Source: Chloroflexota bacterium (GTDB taxonomy: Bacteria > Chloroflexota > Limnocylindria > Limnocylindrales > CSP1-4). Taken from it: 64,000 nt of DNA. The translations under genes were made by a program, and so were the position numbers. Below are positions 34,314 through 42,996 of this stretch, piece by piece. Numbering within the stretch: position 1 is the stretch's first letter; each line of letters begins with the position of its first letter. The notes below the pieces were generated by a model. It saw only the letters and a list, made by a program, of their open reading frames with translations, was not told the DNA's origin and ran no database searches. The stretch is taken from assembly GCA_003141455.1 (NCBI GenBank), contig PLMA01000042.1, positions 1 through 64,000 on the forward strand, given 5' to 3'.

Positions 34314-37103
34314 GTGGCGGCCAGCGATCCCTTCGGCGCCCGGGCCCCGCTGGGACCCGGCCTGCCGTCCTTCTACCGCCTCTCGGCCCTGTCACGGACC
34401 GCCGCCAGGCCCGCCATGGACCTGGACCAGTTGCCCGTGACGGTCAAGATTCTGCTCGAGAACGTTGTGCGCCACGCCGGCGGCGGCGTCGTCCGCGAGT
34501 CTGACGTCGCGGCGCTCGCCGGCTGGAAGCCCGGGGCCGCCTCCACCACCGAGGTGGAGATTCCGTTCATGCCGGCGAGGGTCATCCTCCAGGACTTCAC
34601 CGGGGTCCCGGCCGTCGTGGACCTGGCCGCGATGCGCGACGCCATGGCCGAGCTGGGCGGCGATCCGGCGCGGGTCAACCCGCTCGTGCCCGCCGATCTG
34701 GTCATCGACCATTCCGTCCAGGTGGACCGATACGGCACCGGCGATTCGTTCGCCTTCAACGTGGCCCGTGAGTACGAGCGCAACGGCGAGCGCTACCAGC
34801 TCCTGCGTTGGGCCCAGGCGGCCTTCCGCGACCTGCGCGTCGTTCCTCCGGGAACGGGCATCGTCCACCAGGTCAACCTGGAGTACCTCGCGACGGTCGT
34901 CGCGCGGCGCCGCGACGAAGACGGCTCGGGCGAAGTCGCTTTCCCGGACACGCTCGTCGGAACGGACTCCCATACGACGATGGTCAACGGCCTCGGCGTC
35001 CTGGGCTACGGCGTGGGCGGTATCGAGGCCGAGGCGGTCCTGCTGGGCCAGCCGCTCTACCAGCCGATGCCGAAGGTTATCGGCGTGCGGCTCTCCGGCG
35101 AACTGCCCGAGGGCGCGACCGCCACGGACCTGGTCCTCGTCGTGACCGAAATGCTCCGCGCCTACGGCGTCGTGGGGGCGTTCGTCGAGTTCGGCGGAGA
35201 CGGCCTGGCCGGGCTGGCGCTCGCGGACCGGGCCACCATCTCGAACATGTCGCCCGAGTTCGGTGCCACGGCGACGCTCTTCCCGATCGACGATGAGACC
35301 CTCGCCTACTTGAGGCTGACGGGCCGCAGCCCGGACCGCGTCGCCCTGGTGGAGCGATACGCCAAAGAGCAGGGCCTGTGGCGCGAGCCCGGCGTGACTC
35401 CCGAGTACGATGCGCTGCTGACGCTCGATCTGGCGTCCGTGGAAGCCTCTCTCGCGGGTCCTCGCCGGCCGCAGGATCGAGTGGCCCTGCGCAATCTGGG
35501 GTCCGGATTCCGGGCCGCCTACCCGAACGGACTCGAGGAGGCGGCAGCCGTGGTTGCCGAGGCCGGGGCGGCGGTCGCGGCAGGCCCGTCGAGCGCGATC
35601 GATTCCGCTGCCGCGGCGTCCTATCCGACGGTCACGGTGGAGGCGGCCGGTCGCTCGGTCGAAATCGGCACCGGCTCGGTCGCCATCGCGGCGATCACCA
35701 GTTGCACCAACACCTCCAACCCGACCGTGATGGTCGCGGCCGGTCTGCTGGCCCGCAACGCCGTGGCCCGCGGACTGCGAGTCCCGCCCACGGTCAAAAC
35801 GAGCCTCGCACCGGGCTCTCGCGCGGTTACCGAGTACCTGCGCGGGGCCGGTCTGATGGACCCGCTCGAGAAGCTGGGCTTCGCGCTGGCCGGCTACGGC
35901 TGCACGACCTGCATCGGCAATAGCGGACCGCTGGACGCCCCGGTCGCGGAGGCGATCGAGAAGAACGATCTCATCGTCGCGGCCGTGCTGTCCGGCAACC
36001 GCAACTTCGAGGGCCGGATCCACCCCCTCGTTCGAGCCAGCTACCTGGCCTCGCCCCCTCTGGTCGTCGCCTTTGCCCTCGCCGGGACCGTGGACATCGA
36101 CCTCACCACGCAGCCCCTCGGCCTGGGCTCCGACGGCCTGCCGGTCTTCCTGGCCGACCTCTGGCCGTCGGCCGCGGAGGTTCGAGCGACCGTGGGCTCG
36201 GCCGTCAACAGCGAGCTGTTCCGGGCCGCCTACGCATCCGTCTTCGAGGGCGGGCCGGCGTGGAAGGCTCTCGACGTGCCGACGGGCGACCGCTATCGCT
36301 GGGATCGCGCGTCAACGTACGTGGCACTGCCGCCGTTCTTCGTGGGATTGCGCGCGGCGCCCGAGCCGGTGGCAGCCATCCACGGGGCTCGCGCCCTCGC
36401 GCTCCTGGGCGACTCCGTAACGACCGACCACATCTCCCCCGCCGGTTCCATCGCGGCCTGGTCGCCCGCCGGTCAGTGGCTCCAGGCTCACGGCGTTCCA
36501 CCGGCCGAGTTCAACAGCTACGGGGCGCGGCGTGGCCACCACGAGGTGATGATGCGCGGCACCTTCGGCAACATCCGGCTCCACAACGCGCTGGCGGAGA
36601 GGGAGGGGCCGTTCACGGTCCACCTCCCCGACGGCAACCCCACCACGATCTTCGACGCGGCGATGCTCTACGCCGCGGAGGGCGTGCCGCTGATCGTGAT
36701 CGCGGGCAAGGAATACGGCTCGGGCTCGTCGCGCGACTGGGCGGCCAAGGGACCGCGGTTGCTCGGCGTGAGGGCCGTCATTGCGGAGAGCTTCGAGCGA
36801 ATCCACCGCAGCAACCTCGTGGGGATGGGGATACTGCCGCTGCAGTTCCTCCCCGGCGAGAGCGCAGCGATCCTCGGGCTGACCGGCCGCGAGGCATACA
36901 CGATCGCCGTGCCGGCCGGCGGGCCGGCGCCGCGGGCGCGTCTGTCCGTGGTGGCCCGATCCGACGACGCGTCGGCCGGGGCCGACGGCCGCGAGTGCCG
37001 CTTCGAGACAGTCGTGCGCCTGGACGGCCCCATCGAGCTCGACTACTACCGCCAGGGCGGGATTCTGCCGGCGGTCCTGCGGCGCATCGCGAAGGGAAGC
37101 TAG
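34314..37103 (+). CDS. acnA: Aconitate hydratase (AcnA/IRP1 type)
   Basis: 929 aa, usual for AcnA. The [4Fe-4S] ligands are Cys464 (ITSCTNTSNPTVM) and Cys530/Cys533 (GYGCTTCIGNSG). Other blocks: DFTGVPAVVDLAAMRDAM, VGTDSHTTMVNGLGVLGYGVGGIEAEA, the swivel-domain GDSVTTDHISPAG, YGARRGHHEVMMRGTF, and GKEYGSGSSRDWAAKG. It interconverts citrate and isocitrate in the TCA cycle. The start is GTG 34314 with GGAGGAG 5 nt upstream. Single-gene unit, divergent from the DUF2520 gene and convergent with the aldo/keto reductase. Confidence 0.96.
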   Translation: MAASDPFGARAPLGPGLPSFYRLSALSRTAARPAMDLDQLPVTVKILLENVVRHAGGGVVRESDVAALAGWKPGAASTTEVEIPFMPARVILQDFTGVPAVVDLAAMRDAMAELGGDPARVNPLVPADLVIDHSVQVDRYGTGDSFAFNVAREYERNGERYQLLRWAQAAFRDLRVVPPGTGIVHQVNLEYLATVVARRRDEDGSGEVAFPDTLVGTDSHTTMVNGLGVLGYGVGGIEAEAVLLGQPLYQPMPKVIGVRLSGELPEGATATDLVLVVTEMLRAYGVVGAFVEFGGDGLAGLALADRATISNMSPEFGATATLFPIDDETLAYLRLTGRSPDRVALVERYAKEQGLWREPGVTPEYDALLTLDLASVEASLAGPRRPQDRVALRNLGSGFRAAYPNGLEEAAAVVAEAGAAVAAGPSSAIDSAAAASYPTVTVEAAGRSVEIGTGSVAIAAITSCTNTSNPTVMVAAGLLARNAVARGLRVPPTVKTSLAPGSRAVTEYLRGAGLMDPLEKLGFALAGYGCTTCIGNSGPLDAPVAEAIEKNDLIVAAVLSGNRNFEGRIHPLVRASYLASPPLVVAFALAGTVDIDLTTQPLGLGSDGLPVFLADLWPSAAEVRATVGSAVNSELFRAAYASVFEGGPAWKALDVPTGDRYRWDRASTYVALPPFFVGLRAAPEPVAAIHGARALALLGDSVTTDHISPAGSIAAWSPAGQWLQAHGVPPAEFNSYGARRGHHEVMMRGTFGNIRLHNALAEREGPFTVHLPDGNPTTIFDAAMLYAAEGVPLIVIAGKEYGSGSSRDWAAKGPRLLGVRAVIAESFERIHRSNLVGMGILPLQFLPGESAAILGLTGREAYTIAVPAGGPAPRARLSVVARSDDASAGADGRECRFETVVRLDGPIELDYYRQGGILPAVLRRIAKGS

Positions 37104-37132
37104 ACGCCGTAGCCCGTTGGGGCGACGCTCCG

Positions 37133-38104
37133 CTACTGGCTCCAGCTCGTGGGCACGCGGTCCCAGCGGTGCTTGCGCAGCTCGGCCATCAGGTCGGGAG
37201 GCAGCGGCCCCGCGTCGCTGGCGGCCGTGTTCGCCTCCACGTTCGCCGTCTTGCGCATCCCCGGGATGACCGTGCTCACATCCGGGTTCGAGAGGATGAA
37301 GCGCAGAGCCATCTCCGGCATCGTCATGCCGGGCGGGACGACAGGCTTCAGCGCATCTGCATGGGCGACGGACGCCGCCAGGTTCTCCGGGACGAAGTAC
37401 GTGCCGCGCCAGTCGTCCGGCGGCCACTTCGACTCGAGGGTCAGGTTCCCGGTGAGACTCCCTTCGTCGAATGGAACGCGGGCGATGACCGCCACCGAAT
37501 TTTCGCGGCAGGCCGGGAACAGCTCGTCTTCGGGCGCCTGGTCGAAGATGTTGTAGATGACCTGGACGGCGTCCACGAGGCCCGACCGCACCGCCTTCAC
37601 GCCGTTCCAGGGCTCCCATCGGTTCAGGCTGATACCGAACGCCCGGATGGAACCCTCGCGCTTCAGTTCCGCAACCGTGCGCTGGAGGTCGCCGTTGGCG
37701 AGCCAGTCGTCTTCCCAGACGTGGAGCTGGAGCAGGCCGATCGTCTCTACTCCCAGGTTCGCGCAGCTGATGTCGACGAAGCGACGGACGTAGTCACGCG
37801 AGAAGACATCCGCCAGCGGCACGCCCCGTCGGCTGGGCCATTGTCGATCCCTGGGAGGCACCTTCGTGGCCGTGTAGAGACGCTTGTCGGCGTGGGAGGC
37901 CATGAGCCGGCCGAGCAACAGCTCGCTGTGGCCGTCACCGTAAGCCTGGGCCGTGTCGAAGAAGTTGACCCCTTTGGCGACGGCGGCCTCGAGCGAGGCG
38001 CGCGACTGCACGTCGTCGGATCCGGTCCATCCGCCCATGCCCCACATGCCGTAGCCGACTTCGCCTACGCGCCAGCCGGTCCGACCGAAGCTCCGATACC
38101 GCAT
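37133..38104 (-). CDS. Aldo/keto reductase
   Basis: 323 aa TIM-barrel oxidoreductase. Catalytic residues are visible: Asp and Tyr in NFFDTAQAYGDGHSE, Lys in YTATKV, and a His in LLQLHVWED. NADPH-site region: VSTVIPGMRKTANVEAN. Closest in style to the AKR11/YghZ-like group that takes NAD(P)H to reduce small aldehydes or ketones. Start ATG 38104 (MRYRSFGRTGW) is chosen; the ORF-track start 30 nt earlier adds sequence not typical of the family. Monocistronic. Confidence 0.88.
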   Translation of the reverse strand: MRYRSFGRTGWRVGEVGYGMWGMGGWTGSDDVQSRASLEAAVAKGVNFFDTAQAYGDGHSELLLGRLMASHADKRLYTATKVPPRDRQWPSRRGVPLADVFSRDYVRRFVDISCANLGVETIGLLQLHVWEDDWLANGDLQRTVAELKREGSIRAFGISLNRWEPWNGVKAVRSGLVDAVQVIYNIFDQAPEDELFPACRENSVAVIARVPFDEGSLTGNLTLESKWPPDDWRGTYFVPENLAASVAHADALKPVVPPGMTMPEMALRFILSNPDVSTVIPGMRKTANVEANTAASDAGPLPPDLMAELRKHRWDRVPTSWSQ

Positions 38105-38348
38105 CTCCCCACCCTTCCTGCCCAAGCTCGGCATCCCGCCAAACCGCCGGACAACGGTTCCCCGCGATCCGAGATGAATCGTACCTGGCGGCGCGTCACT
38201 GTGCGTGGCCGTGCGCGTCGCGTGTCAGCGGCAGGCAGGCCCGTGGGCGGCGGGCTGCAGGCCTGGCCTCCATCGCCGACGACAACGGGCCGGGAGGCTT
38301 CGCCAAGCCCATACTCTGCGCGACCTGCAGGACGGACACGAGGACGAC

Positions 38349-38651
38349 ATGGCCGAGTGAATCTACTTCCTCCACGTGCCGCGTGAGGATTTTGTAGCGA
38401 CGATGACGGCCGACGAGACGCGCGTCTGGCAGGTCCATTTCGAGCGCCTGAAGCGGCTGCTGGCTGAAGGCTCCCTGCTGATGGCCGGCCCAACGCTGGG
38501 GCGTGTCAACACCGGGCTCGTCGTCTTCAAGGCGCCGGACGAAGCCACCGCCCGCCGCACAATGGAAGAGGACCCGACGATCGCGAGCGGCTATGCCACC
38601 GGCGAGCTGCGCGGCTTCAGAGCCGCGCTCCTGCGCGGCCGGGACGGCTGA
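38349..38651 (+). pseudogene. YCII-domain protein with in-frame TGA at codon 4
   Basis: From GTG 38376 a 91 aa ORF carries the YCII domain: DFVATMTADETRVWQVHFERLKRLLAEGSLLMAGPT with the conserved His, then TGLVVFKAPDEATARRTMEEDPTIASGYATGELR. In the same frame, ATG 38349 gives MAE-stop-IYFLHVPRED, and YCII proteins usually begin like M-A-x-W/F-IYFLxPPR. TGA at 38358-38360 therefore replaces what looks like a Trp codon (TGG). Either the gene has a nonsense change with possible restart at GTG 38376 (losing the first beta strand), or there is a sequencing error. TGA is a normal stop elsewhere in this window. Confidence 0.65.
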
Positions 38652-38700
38652 TCCCCGCGCCACGGGTAGCGGCCCTCGGCCGGCCGGCCATTCCGGAGGG

Positions 38701-39144
38701 TCAGGCCGTACGGTCGGACAGCAGCTCCTCGCTGCTCAGGACCCGCACGTCGCCGGCCTGGAGAACGGCGAGGGCGGCGTCGGGATCCTCGAAGCGGAAG
38801 ATGATCGCGGCCTTGCCACCTCGGGACGCGGCGCCGAAGTCGTACATGTACTCGACGCCGAGCCCAGCAGCGTCGATCGCCGCCAGAACCTTTGCCAACC
38901 CGCCCGGCTTGTTTTCGACCTCGACCGGAACGACCTCACTCACGCGAGCGACCATTCCCGCGCTCTCGAGCACCTGCTTTGCACGATCGGGGTCGCGGAC
39001 GATGAACCGCAGGATGCCGAAGCTGCTCGTGTCGGCGAGCGACATGGTGAGCAGATCGATTCCGGCCGCGGCCAGGGCTTCGCAGGGCGCGCGCAGCGAT
39101 CCGGGCTTGTTCTCTACGAAGAGCGACAGCTGCTGGAGCTTCAT
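38701..39144 (-). CDS. Tandem ACT-domain protein
   Basis: 147 aa made of two ACT domains (MKLQQLSLFVENKPGSLRAPCEAL at residue 1 and VSEVVPVEVENKPGGLAKVLAAI near 68). ACT domains bind amino acids. Proteins like this often accompany IorAB and PaaK genes, as here, and may sense aromatic or branched amino acids. It lies 52 nt after paaK on the same strand, as the last gene of the iorA-iorB-paaK-ACT operon. No catalytic domain is attached. Confidence 0.88.
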   Translation of the reverse strand: MKLQQLSLFVENKPGSLRAPCEALAAAGIDLLTMSLADTSSFGILRFIVRDPDRAKQVLESAGMVARVSEVVPVEVENKPGGLAKVLAAIDAAGLGVEYMYDFGAASRGGKAAIIFRFEDPDAALAVLQAGDVRVLSSEELLSDRTA

Positions 39145-39196
39145 TCGATGGCCTCCCTCGGCGAAGGCGGACCCTCGCCGTACGACCGTGGATTCG

Positions 39197-40519
39197 TCAG
39201 ACGTTGCGGAGATCCGTAACCCGCCGGGCCTTGCCTTCGCTGCGGGCCAGCGTCCTGGGCTCGACCAGGGTCACCTTCACCCGCAGACCCAGGATGTTCT
39301 CGATCGACGCTTCGAGCCGGTGCTGCAGCGCCTCCAACTTGCGGATCTCGTCGGAGAAGACCTCCGGCGTTACCTCGACCTTGACCTCCATCTGGTCCAG
39401 GCCGACCTCACGCGTGAGGACGATCTGGTAGTGCGGCAGCGTGCCCTCCACCCGGAGCAGCGCCGTCTCCACCTGGGACGGGAAGACGTTTACGCCGCGG
39501 ATGATGAACATGTCGTCGGAACGGCGGCCGATGCGACGGATGCGGCGCAAGGTTCGGCCGCAGGCGCACGGCTCGGCGATGATCGACGTCACGTCGCGCG
39601 TCCGATACCGGATCATCGGCATCGCTTCCTTGGACAGTGTCGTCAGGACGAGCTCGCCCTCACTTCCGTCGGGCAGGACCTCCCCGGTCTCGGGATCGAT
39701 GATCTCCGGATAGAAGTGATCCTCGAAGATGTGCAGGCCGCGCTGCTCGGAGCATTCGACGCCCACGCCTGGGCCGATGATCTCGGACAGGCCGTAGATG
39801 TCGTAGGCCTTGATGCCGCTCTCCTGCTCGATACGGTCGCGCATCGAGTCGCTCCACGGCTCGGCCCCAAAGACGCCGACTCGCAATCGCGAGAAGTCGA
39901 TCTTCATCTCCTTGGCAGACTCGAGGAGATGTAGGAAGTAGCTCGGGGTGCAGCACAGGGCCGTCACGCCGAAGTCCGCCATGACCATCAGCTGGCGTTC
40001 GGTATTGCCGCCGCTGATTGGGATGACGGTCGCACCCAGCATCTCGCCGCCATAGTGCATGCCCAGGCCGCCGGTGAAGAGGCCGTAGCCGTAGGCGTTC
40101 TGAATGACGTCGCCGCGATGAATCCCGCAGGCCGCGAACGAGCGGACCATCACCTCGCTCCAGACGTCCAGATCGGCCTGGGTGTAGGCGACGACGATCG
40201 GCTTGCCCGTCGTACCGGACGAGGCATGGAGGCGAACGATCTCCTCCATCGGGCTGGCGAAGAGCCCGAAGGGGTACGTGTCACGCAGGTCTGCCTTGAC
40301 GGTGAACGGCAACCTGGCGATATCCGCGAGCGAAGCGATCGAGGCGGGCGTCAAGCGACGCTCCTCCATTCGCGACCGGAAGAGATCCACGCGGTCGTAG
40401 GCGCGGGTCACCACGGACTGCAGCCGCTGGAGCTGGACCCCAGCCAGCTGGGGGCGCGGCAGGTAGTCCGGCGCGCTAACCGAGTGGAACCCGCCCGGCG
40501 GGTCGTTCCAGGTGCTCAC
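39197..40519 (-). CDS. paaK: Phenylacetate-CoA ligase (aryl-acetate:CoA ligase)
   Basis: 440 aa adenylate-forming enzyme, normal length for PaaK. AMP-binding P-loop [16 protein letters not shown], then [46 protein letters not shown] and [16 protein letters not shown]. The Cys-rich hinge [13 protein letters not shown] is typical. It activates phenylacetate or related aryl acetates to CoA thioesters with ATP. Next to IorAB it could complete conversion between aryl acids and arylpyruvates. It is followed by the ACT-domain gene and preceded by iorB across a short gap. Confidence 0.93.
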   Translation of the reverse strand: MSTWNDPPGGFHSVSAPDYLPRPQLAGVQLQRLQSVVTRAYDRVDLFRSRMEERRLTPASIASLADIARLPFTVKADLRDTYPFGLFASPMEEIVRLHASSGTTGKPIVVAYTQADLDVWSEVMVRSFAACGIHRGDVIQNAYGYGLFTGGLGMHYGGEMLGATVIPISGGNTERQLMVMADFGVTALCCTPSYFLHLLESAKEMKIDFSRLRVGVFGAEPWSDSMRDRIEQESGIKAYDIYGLSEIIGPGVGVECSEQRGLHIFEDHFYPEIIDPETGEVLPDGSEGELVLTTLSKEAMPMIRYRTRDVTSIIAEPCACGRTLRRIRRIGRRSDDMFIIRGVNVFPSQVETALLRVEGTLPHYQIVLTREVGLDQMEVKVEVTPEVFSDEIRKLEALQHRLEASIENILGLRVKVTLVEPRTLARSEGKARRVTDLRNV

Positions 40520-40555
40520 AAGGCCCTCCTGACGGCGGAGTGACGGTCCTCCGCC

Positions 40556-41050
40556 TCAGGAGATTGTGACGCCCTCCGCGGCCAGTTTCCGGCCGAGCGC
40601 GAAGGCCTTCTCGTTCACGGCTTGGAGCCGCTCGGGCAGGGCCGCCTTCATAGCATCGAGCCACGCCTCCGACGGCAGGTCGATGTAGTGGCTCAGGGCG
40701 CCCAGCAGGGCGACGTTGAGGCTGCGCTTGTTCGGCAGGGCCCCATCCGGCACGAGATCCGGCGACAGGAGCACGCCGCCCGTCCGGAGGAGCGGCAGTG
40801 TGACCGCCACCTCGGATGGCGCCAGCACGACCAGGAAATCGGCTTCGCCGCGCGGCACCATCGGCGACAGCACCCTGCCCCCGAAGCGGACGTCCGACGT
40901 CACCGAGCCTCCTCGCTGGCTCATGCCGTGGACCTCGGCCTTCTTGACGTCGAGGCCGGCCCGAAGCGCGGCGTCGGCCAGGATGTCCGAGGCCTTGATG
41001 ACGCCCTGTCCGCCGAGACCCGCCAGGACGACGTTGGTGATCGTCTTCAT
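40556..41050 (-). CDS. iorB: Indolepyruvate ferredoxin oxidoreductase, beta subunit
   Basis: 164 aa, shorter than the usual IorB of about 190-200 aa but with all core blocks: NVVLAGLGGQGVIKASDILADAAL, KKAEVHGMSQRGGSVTSDVRFG, ADFLVVLAPSEV. It forms the gamma-type domain of the arylpyruvate oxidoreductase complex with IorA. ATG 41050 overlaps the iorA stop by 4 bp; the ORF-track extension is out-of-frame iorA. Confidence 0.9.
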   Translation of the reverse strand: MKTITNVVLAGLGGQGVIKASDILADAALRAGLDVKKAEVHGMSQRGGSVTSDVRFGGRVLSPMVPRGEADFLVVLAPSEVAVTLPLLRTGGVLLSPDLVPDGALPNKRSLNVALLGALSHYIDLPSEAWLDAMKAALPERLQAVNEKAFALGRKLAAEGVTIS

Positions 41051-42750
41051 GGCTCGTCCACGATGGCGCATACGTCCGCCTGATCGGCGAGCGCGGTATG
41101 ACCGCCGAAGTCGTGGCCGCCCAGGCGCGCCTCGTGTTCGGCGCGCAGTCGATCGGCCTGCTGGTCCCATTGGCGGATGTCGGCCGCCGCCAGAATGCAG
41201 GGCCTGCGGGCGACGATGACGGAGAGATCCGAGGCAGCCAGGCGTTCGAGCAGCAGTCGCTCGAACCCATCAGGATCGGCATAGGGGTCGATCACCGTGA
41301 CGCTGCCGATGCCGATGGCCTTTGCCAGGCCCTCTATCGAGAGCTTGCCCGTAGGAGCGTGATCGAGAGTCCGGCCCGTGCCGGGGTGTTCCTGCTGGCC
41401 GGTCATGGCAGTCGTGCCGTTGTCGAGGATCAGGACGACGTGGCCGGTCGGCGGTGGATTGTAGGCCATCTCAACGAGGCCGGAGATCCCGGAGTGGACG
41501 AAGGTGGAGTCGCCGATGACCGAGACGACGCGGCGGGCCTCATCGGGCGGCAGGACGTGGCGCAGCCCCAGGCCCACGCCGATCGAAGCACCCATGGCCA
41601 CGCACGTGTCCATCGCCTCGTACGGCGGCAGGACGCCCAGGGTGTAGCAGCCGATGTCGCCGGCCGCGATGCAGTCGTGCTTGCGGAGCGTGGCGTAGAC
41701 GGTGTGGTACGGGCAGGCCGGGCACAGCTCGGGCGGCCTGCCGCGGGCCGGCGGGTCCTCCGGCGTGGTGTCGCCGGCCAGGATGCGCCGGACGCGGGCG
41801 ACGTCCAGCTCGCCGAAGCGGTACATCTCGAGCTTCGATTCGACGGCGATGCCCGCAGCGCGGAGGGCATCGGCGATGACCGGATCGCCCTCCTCCACCA
41901 CCACGCAACGCTCGACGCCGGCCGCGAATGTGCGAGCCAGCTCGATGGGCAGCGGGTTGACCAGGCCGATCTTCAGGAAGCCCGCCCCGGGCGCCGCCTC
42001 GGCCGCGTGCAGGTAGGCGACGCCCGACGCGGCGATACCGAGCCGCCGATCGCCCGCCTCGACGCGATTGAGCGGTGACGTCTCGCCCCAGGCCGCGATC
42101 TCGGCCAGCTTGGCCCGCAGACGCCGATGCGCCGGACGGGCGTTGGCCGGGATCATTACCCGGCCCGAGATGTCGCGCTCGAAGTGCGGGACGGGGGATG
42201 AGCCGATAGCGGAGGCTGCGGCGGGCCCGTCGGACCCGGCCCCCACCACCGACTTGGAGTGGCAGACGCGGGTGGTCATCCGGAAGAGGACGGGTATCTT
42301 CCACCGTTCGGAGATTTCGACCGCCGTGAAGAAGAAGTCGTAGGCCTCCTGAGAGTCGGACGGCTCTATCATCGGCAGCCCGGCCGCGACGGCGTAGCGT
42401 CGGTTGTCCTGCTCGTTCTGGGAGGAGGCCATCCCCGGATCGTCGGCCGTGACCACGATCAGCGCCGCGGACACGCCCGTGTAGGCCGCTGTGAAGAGAG
42501 GGTCGGCGGCGACGTTGAGGCCGACGTGTTTCATCGTGACCAGGGCCCGGGCGTTGCCGAATGCGGCGCCCAGCCCCACTTCCAGGGCGACCTTCTCGTT
42601 GGGAGCCCACTGGGCCCGGCCGCCGAGGGCGGAGAAAGCCTCGAGGATCTCGGTCGAAGGGGTGCCCGGGTAGCCCGTTCCCAGGGCCACGCCCGCGTGC
42701 AGGGCGGCGAGCGCAACCGCCTCGTCGCCCGACAGGAGCTGTCGATCCAT
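41047..42750 (-). CDS. iorA: Indolepyruvate ferredoxin oxidoreductase, alpha subunit, lacking the ferredoxin domain
   Basis: 567 aa from ATG 42750. Pyrimidine domain GTGYPGTPSTEILEAF and NEKVALEVGLGAAFGNARALVTMKHVGLNVAADPLF; middle domain; TPP domain RPPELCPACPYHT, DIGCYTLGVLPPYEAMDTCVAMGASIGVGLG and VIGDSTFVHSGISGLVEMAYN. It oxidatively decarboxylates indolepyruvate/arylpyruvate to aryl-acetyl-CoA, or runs in reverse. Typical IorA proteins continue after 'ARRPC' into a domain with eight Cys for two [4Fe-4S] clusters. Here the chain ends in a short charged tail with only one Cys. First gene of the operon, divergent from lacI. Confidence 0.92.
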   Translation of the reverse strand: MDRQLLSGDEAVALAALHAGVALGTGYPGTPSTEILEAFSALGGRAQWAPNEKVALEVGLGAAFGNARALVTMKHVGLNVAADPLFTAAYTGVSAALIVVTADDPGMASSQNEQDNRRYAVAAGLPMIEPSDSQEAYDFFFTAVEISERWKIPVLFRMTTRVCHSKSVVGAGSDGPAAASAIGSSPVPHFERDISGRVMIPANARPAHRRLRAKLAEIAAWGETSPLNRVEAGDRRLGIAASGVAYLHAAEAAPGAGFLKIGLVNPLPIELARTFAAGVERCVVVEEGDPVIADALRAAGIAVESKLEMYRFGELDVARVRRILAGDTTPEDPPARGRPPELCPACPYHTVYATLRKHDCIAAGDIGCYTLGVLPPYEAMDTCVAMGASIGVGLGLRHVLPPDEARRVVSVIGDSTFVHSGISGLVEMAYNPPPTGHVVLILDNGTTAMTGQQEHPGTGRTLDHAPTGKLSIEGLAKAIGIGSVTVIDPYADPDGFERLLLERLAASDLSVIVARRPCILAAADIRQWDQQADRLRAEHEARLGGHDFGGHTALADQADVCAIVDEP

Positions 42751-42934
42751 GGTCGCGTCCGTCCTCGATCTACCCGCTACGATCCCAGGCCCCGATCGGC
42801 CTGGATGATACGGGACGGACGCGCCGAGCGGCCGATGCCGAGGTTCAGCCCATGCCCCGGCAGAGAACGAACGGCCGACGCAGCCCGCCAATCGACGGCG
42901 TCGCCCTTGCGTCAAAGCCTCTGAACGGGCGCCG

Positions 42935-42963
42935 TTGACAACGCTGGTATTCTCATGTAAGCG
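42935..42963 (+). promoter_or_regulatory. Promoter of the lacI-sugar operon
   Basis: Consensus -35 TTGACA at 42935-42940. The best-spaced -10 (about 17 nt on, TAAGCG) is poor and lies inside the first operator, so the -10 assignment is uncertain. Repressor binding there would block initiation. The leader to the lacI ATG is short. Confidence 0.45.
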
Positions 42964-42985
42964 GTTCCATGTAACCGGTTACATG
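42954..42985. promoter_or_regulatory. Two overlapping LacI-family operators
   Basis: CATGTAACCGGTTACATG (42968-42985) is a perfect 18 bp palindrome of LacI/GalR type with the central CG. Immediately upstream, CATGTAAGCGGTTCCATG (42954-42971) is an imperfect second copy sharing the CATG, with centres 14 bp apart. They span the promoter and end at the GAGG ribosome site of lacI. This implies autoregulation and control of the whole downstream operon. Confidence 0.85.
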
Positions 42986-42996
42986 AGGCTTCCCCG

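Noticed and set aside
38349-38360. UGA recoded as Trp or selenocysteine
   Set aside because: Many genes in the window end at TGA, often in ATGA overlaps, so Trp recoding is excluded. No SECIS-like hairpin directly follows this TGA.
36260-38386. 708 aa plus-strand ORF
   Set aside because: It is out of frame with aconitase and then antisense to the aldo/keto reductase; the translation is low-complexity.
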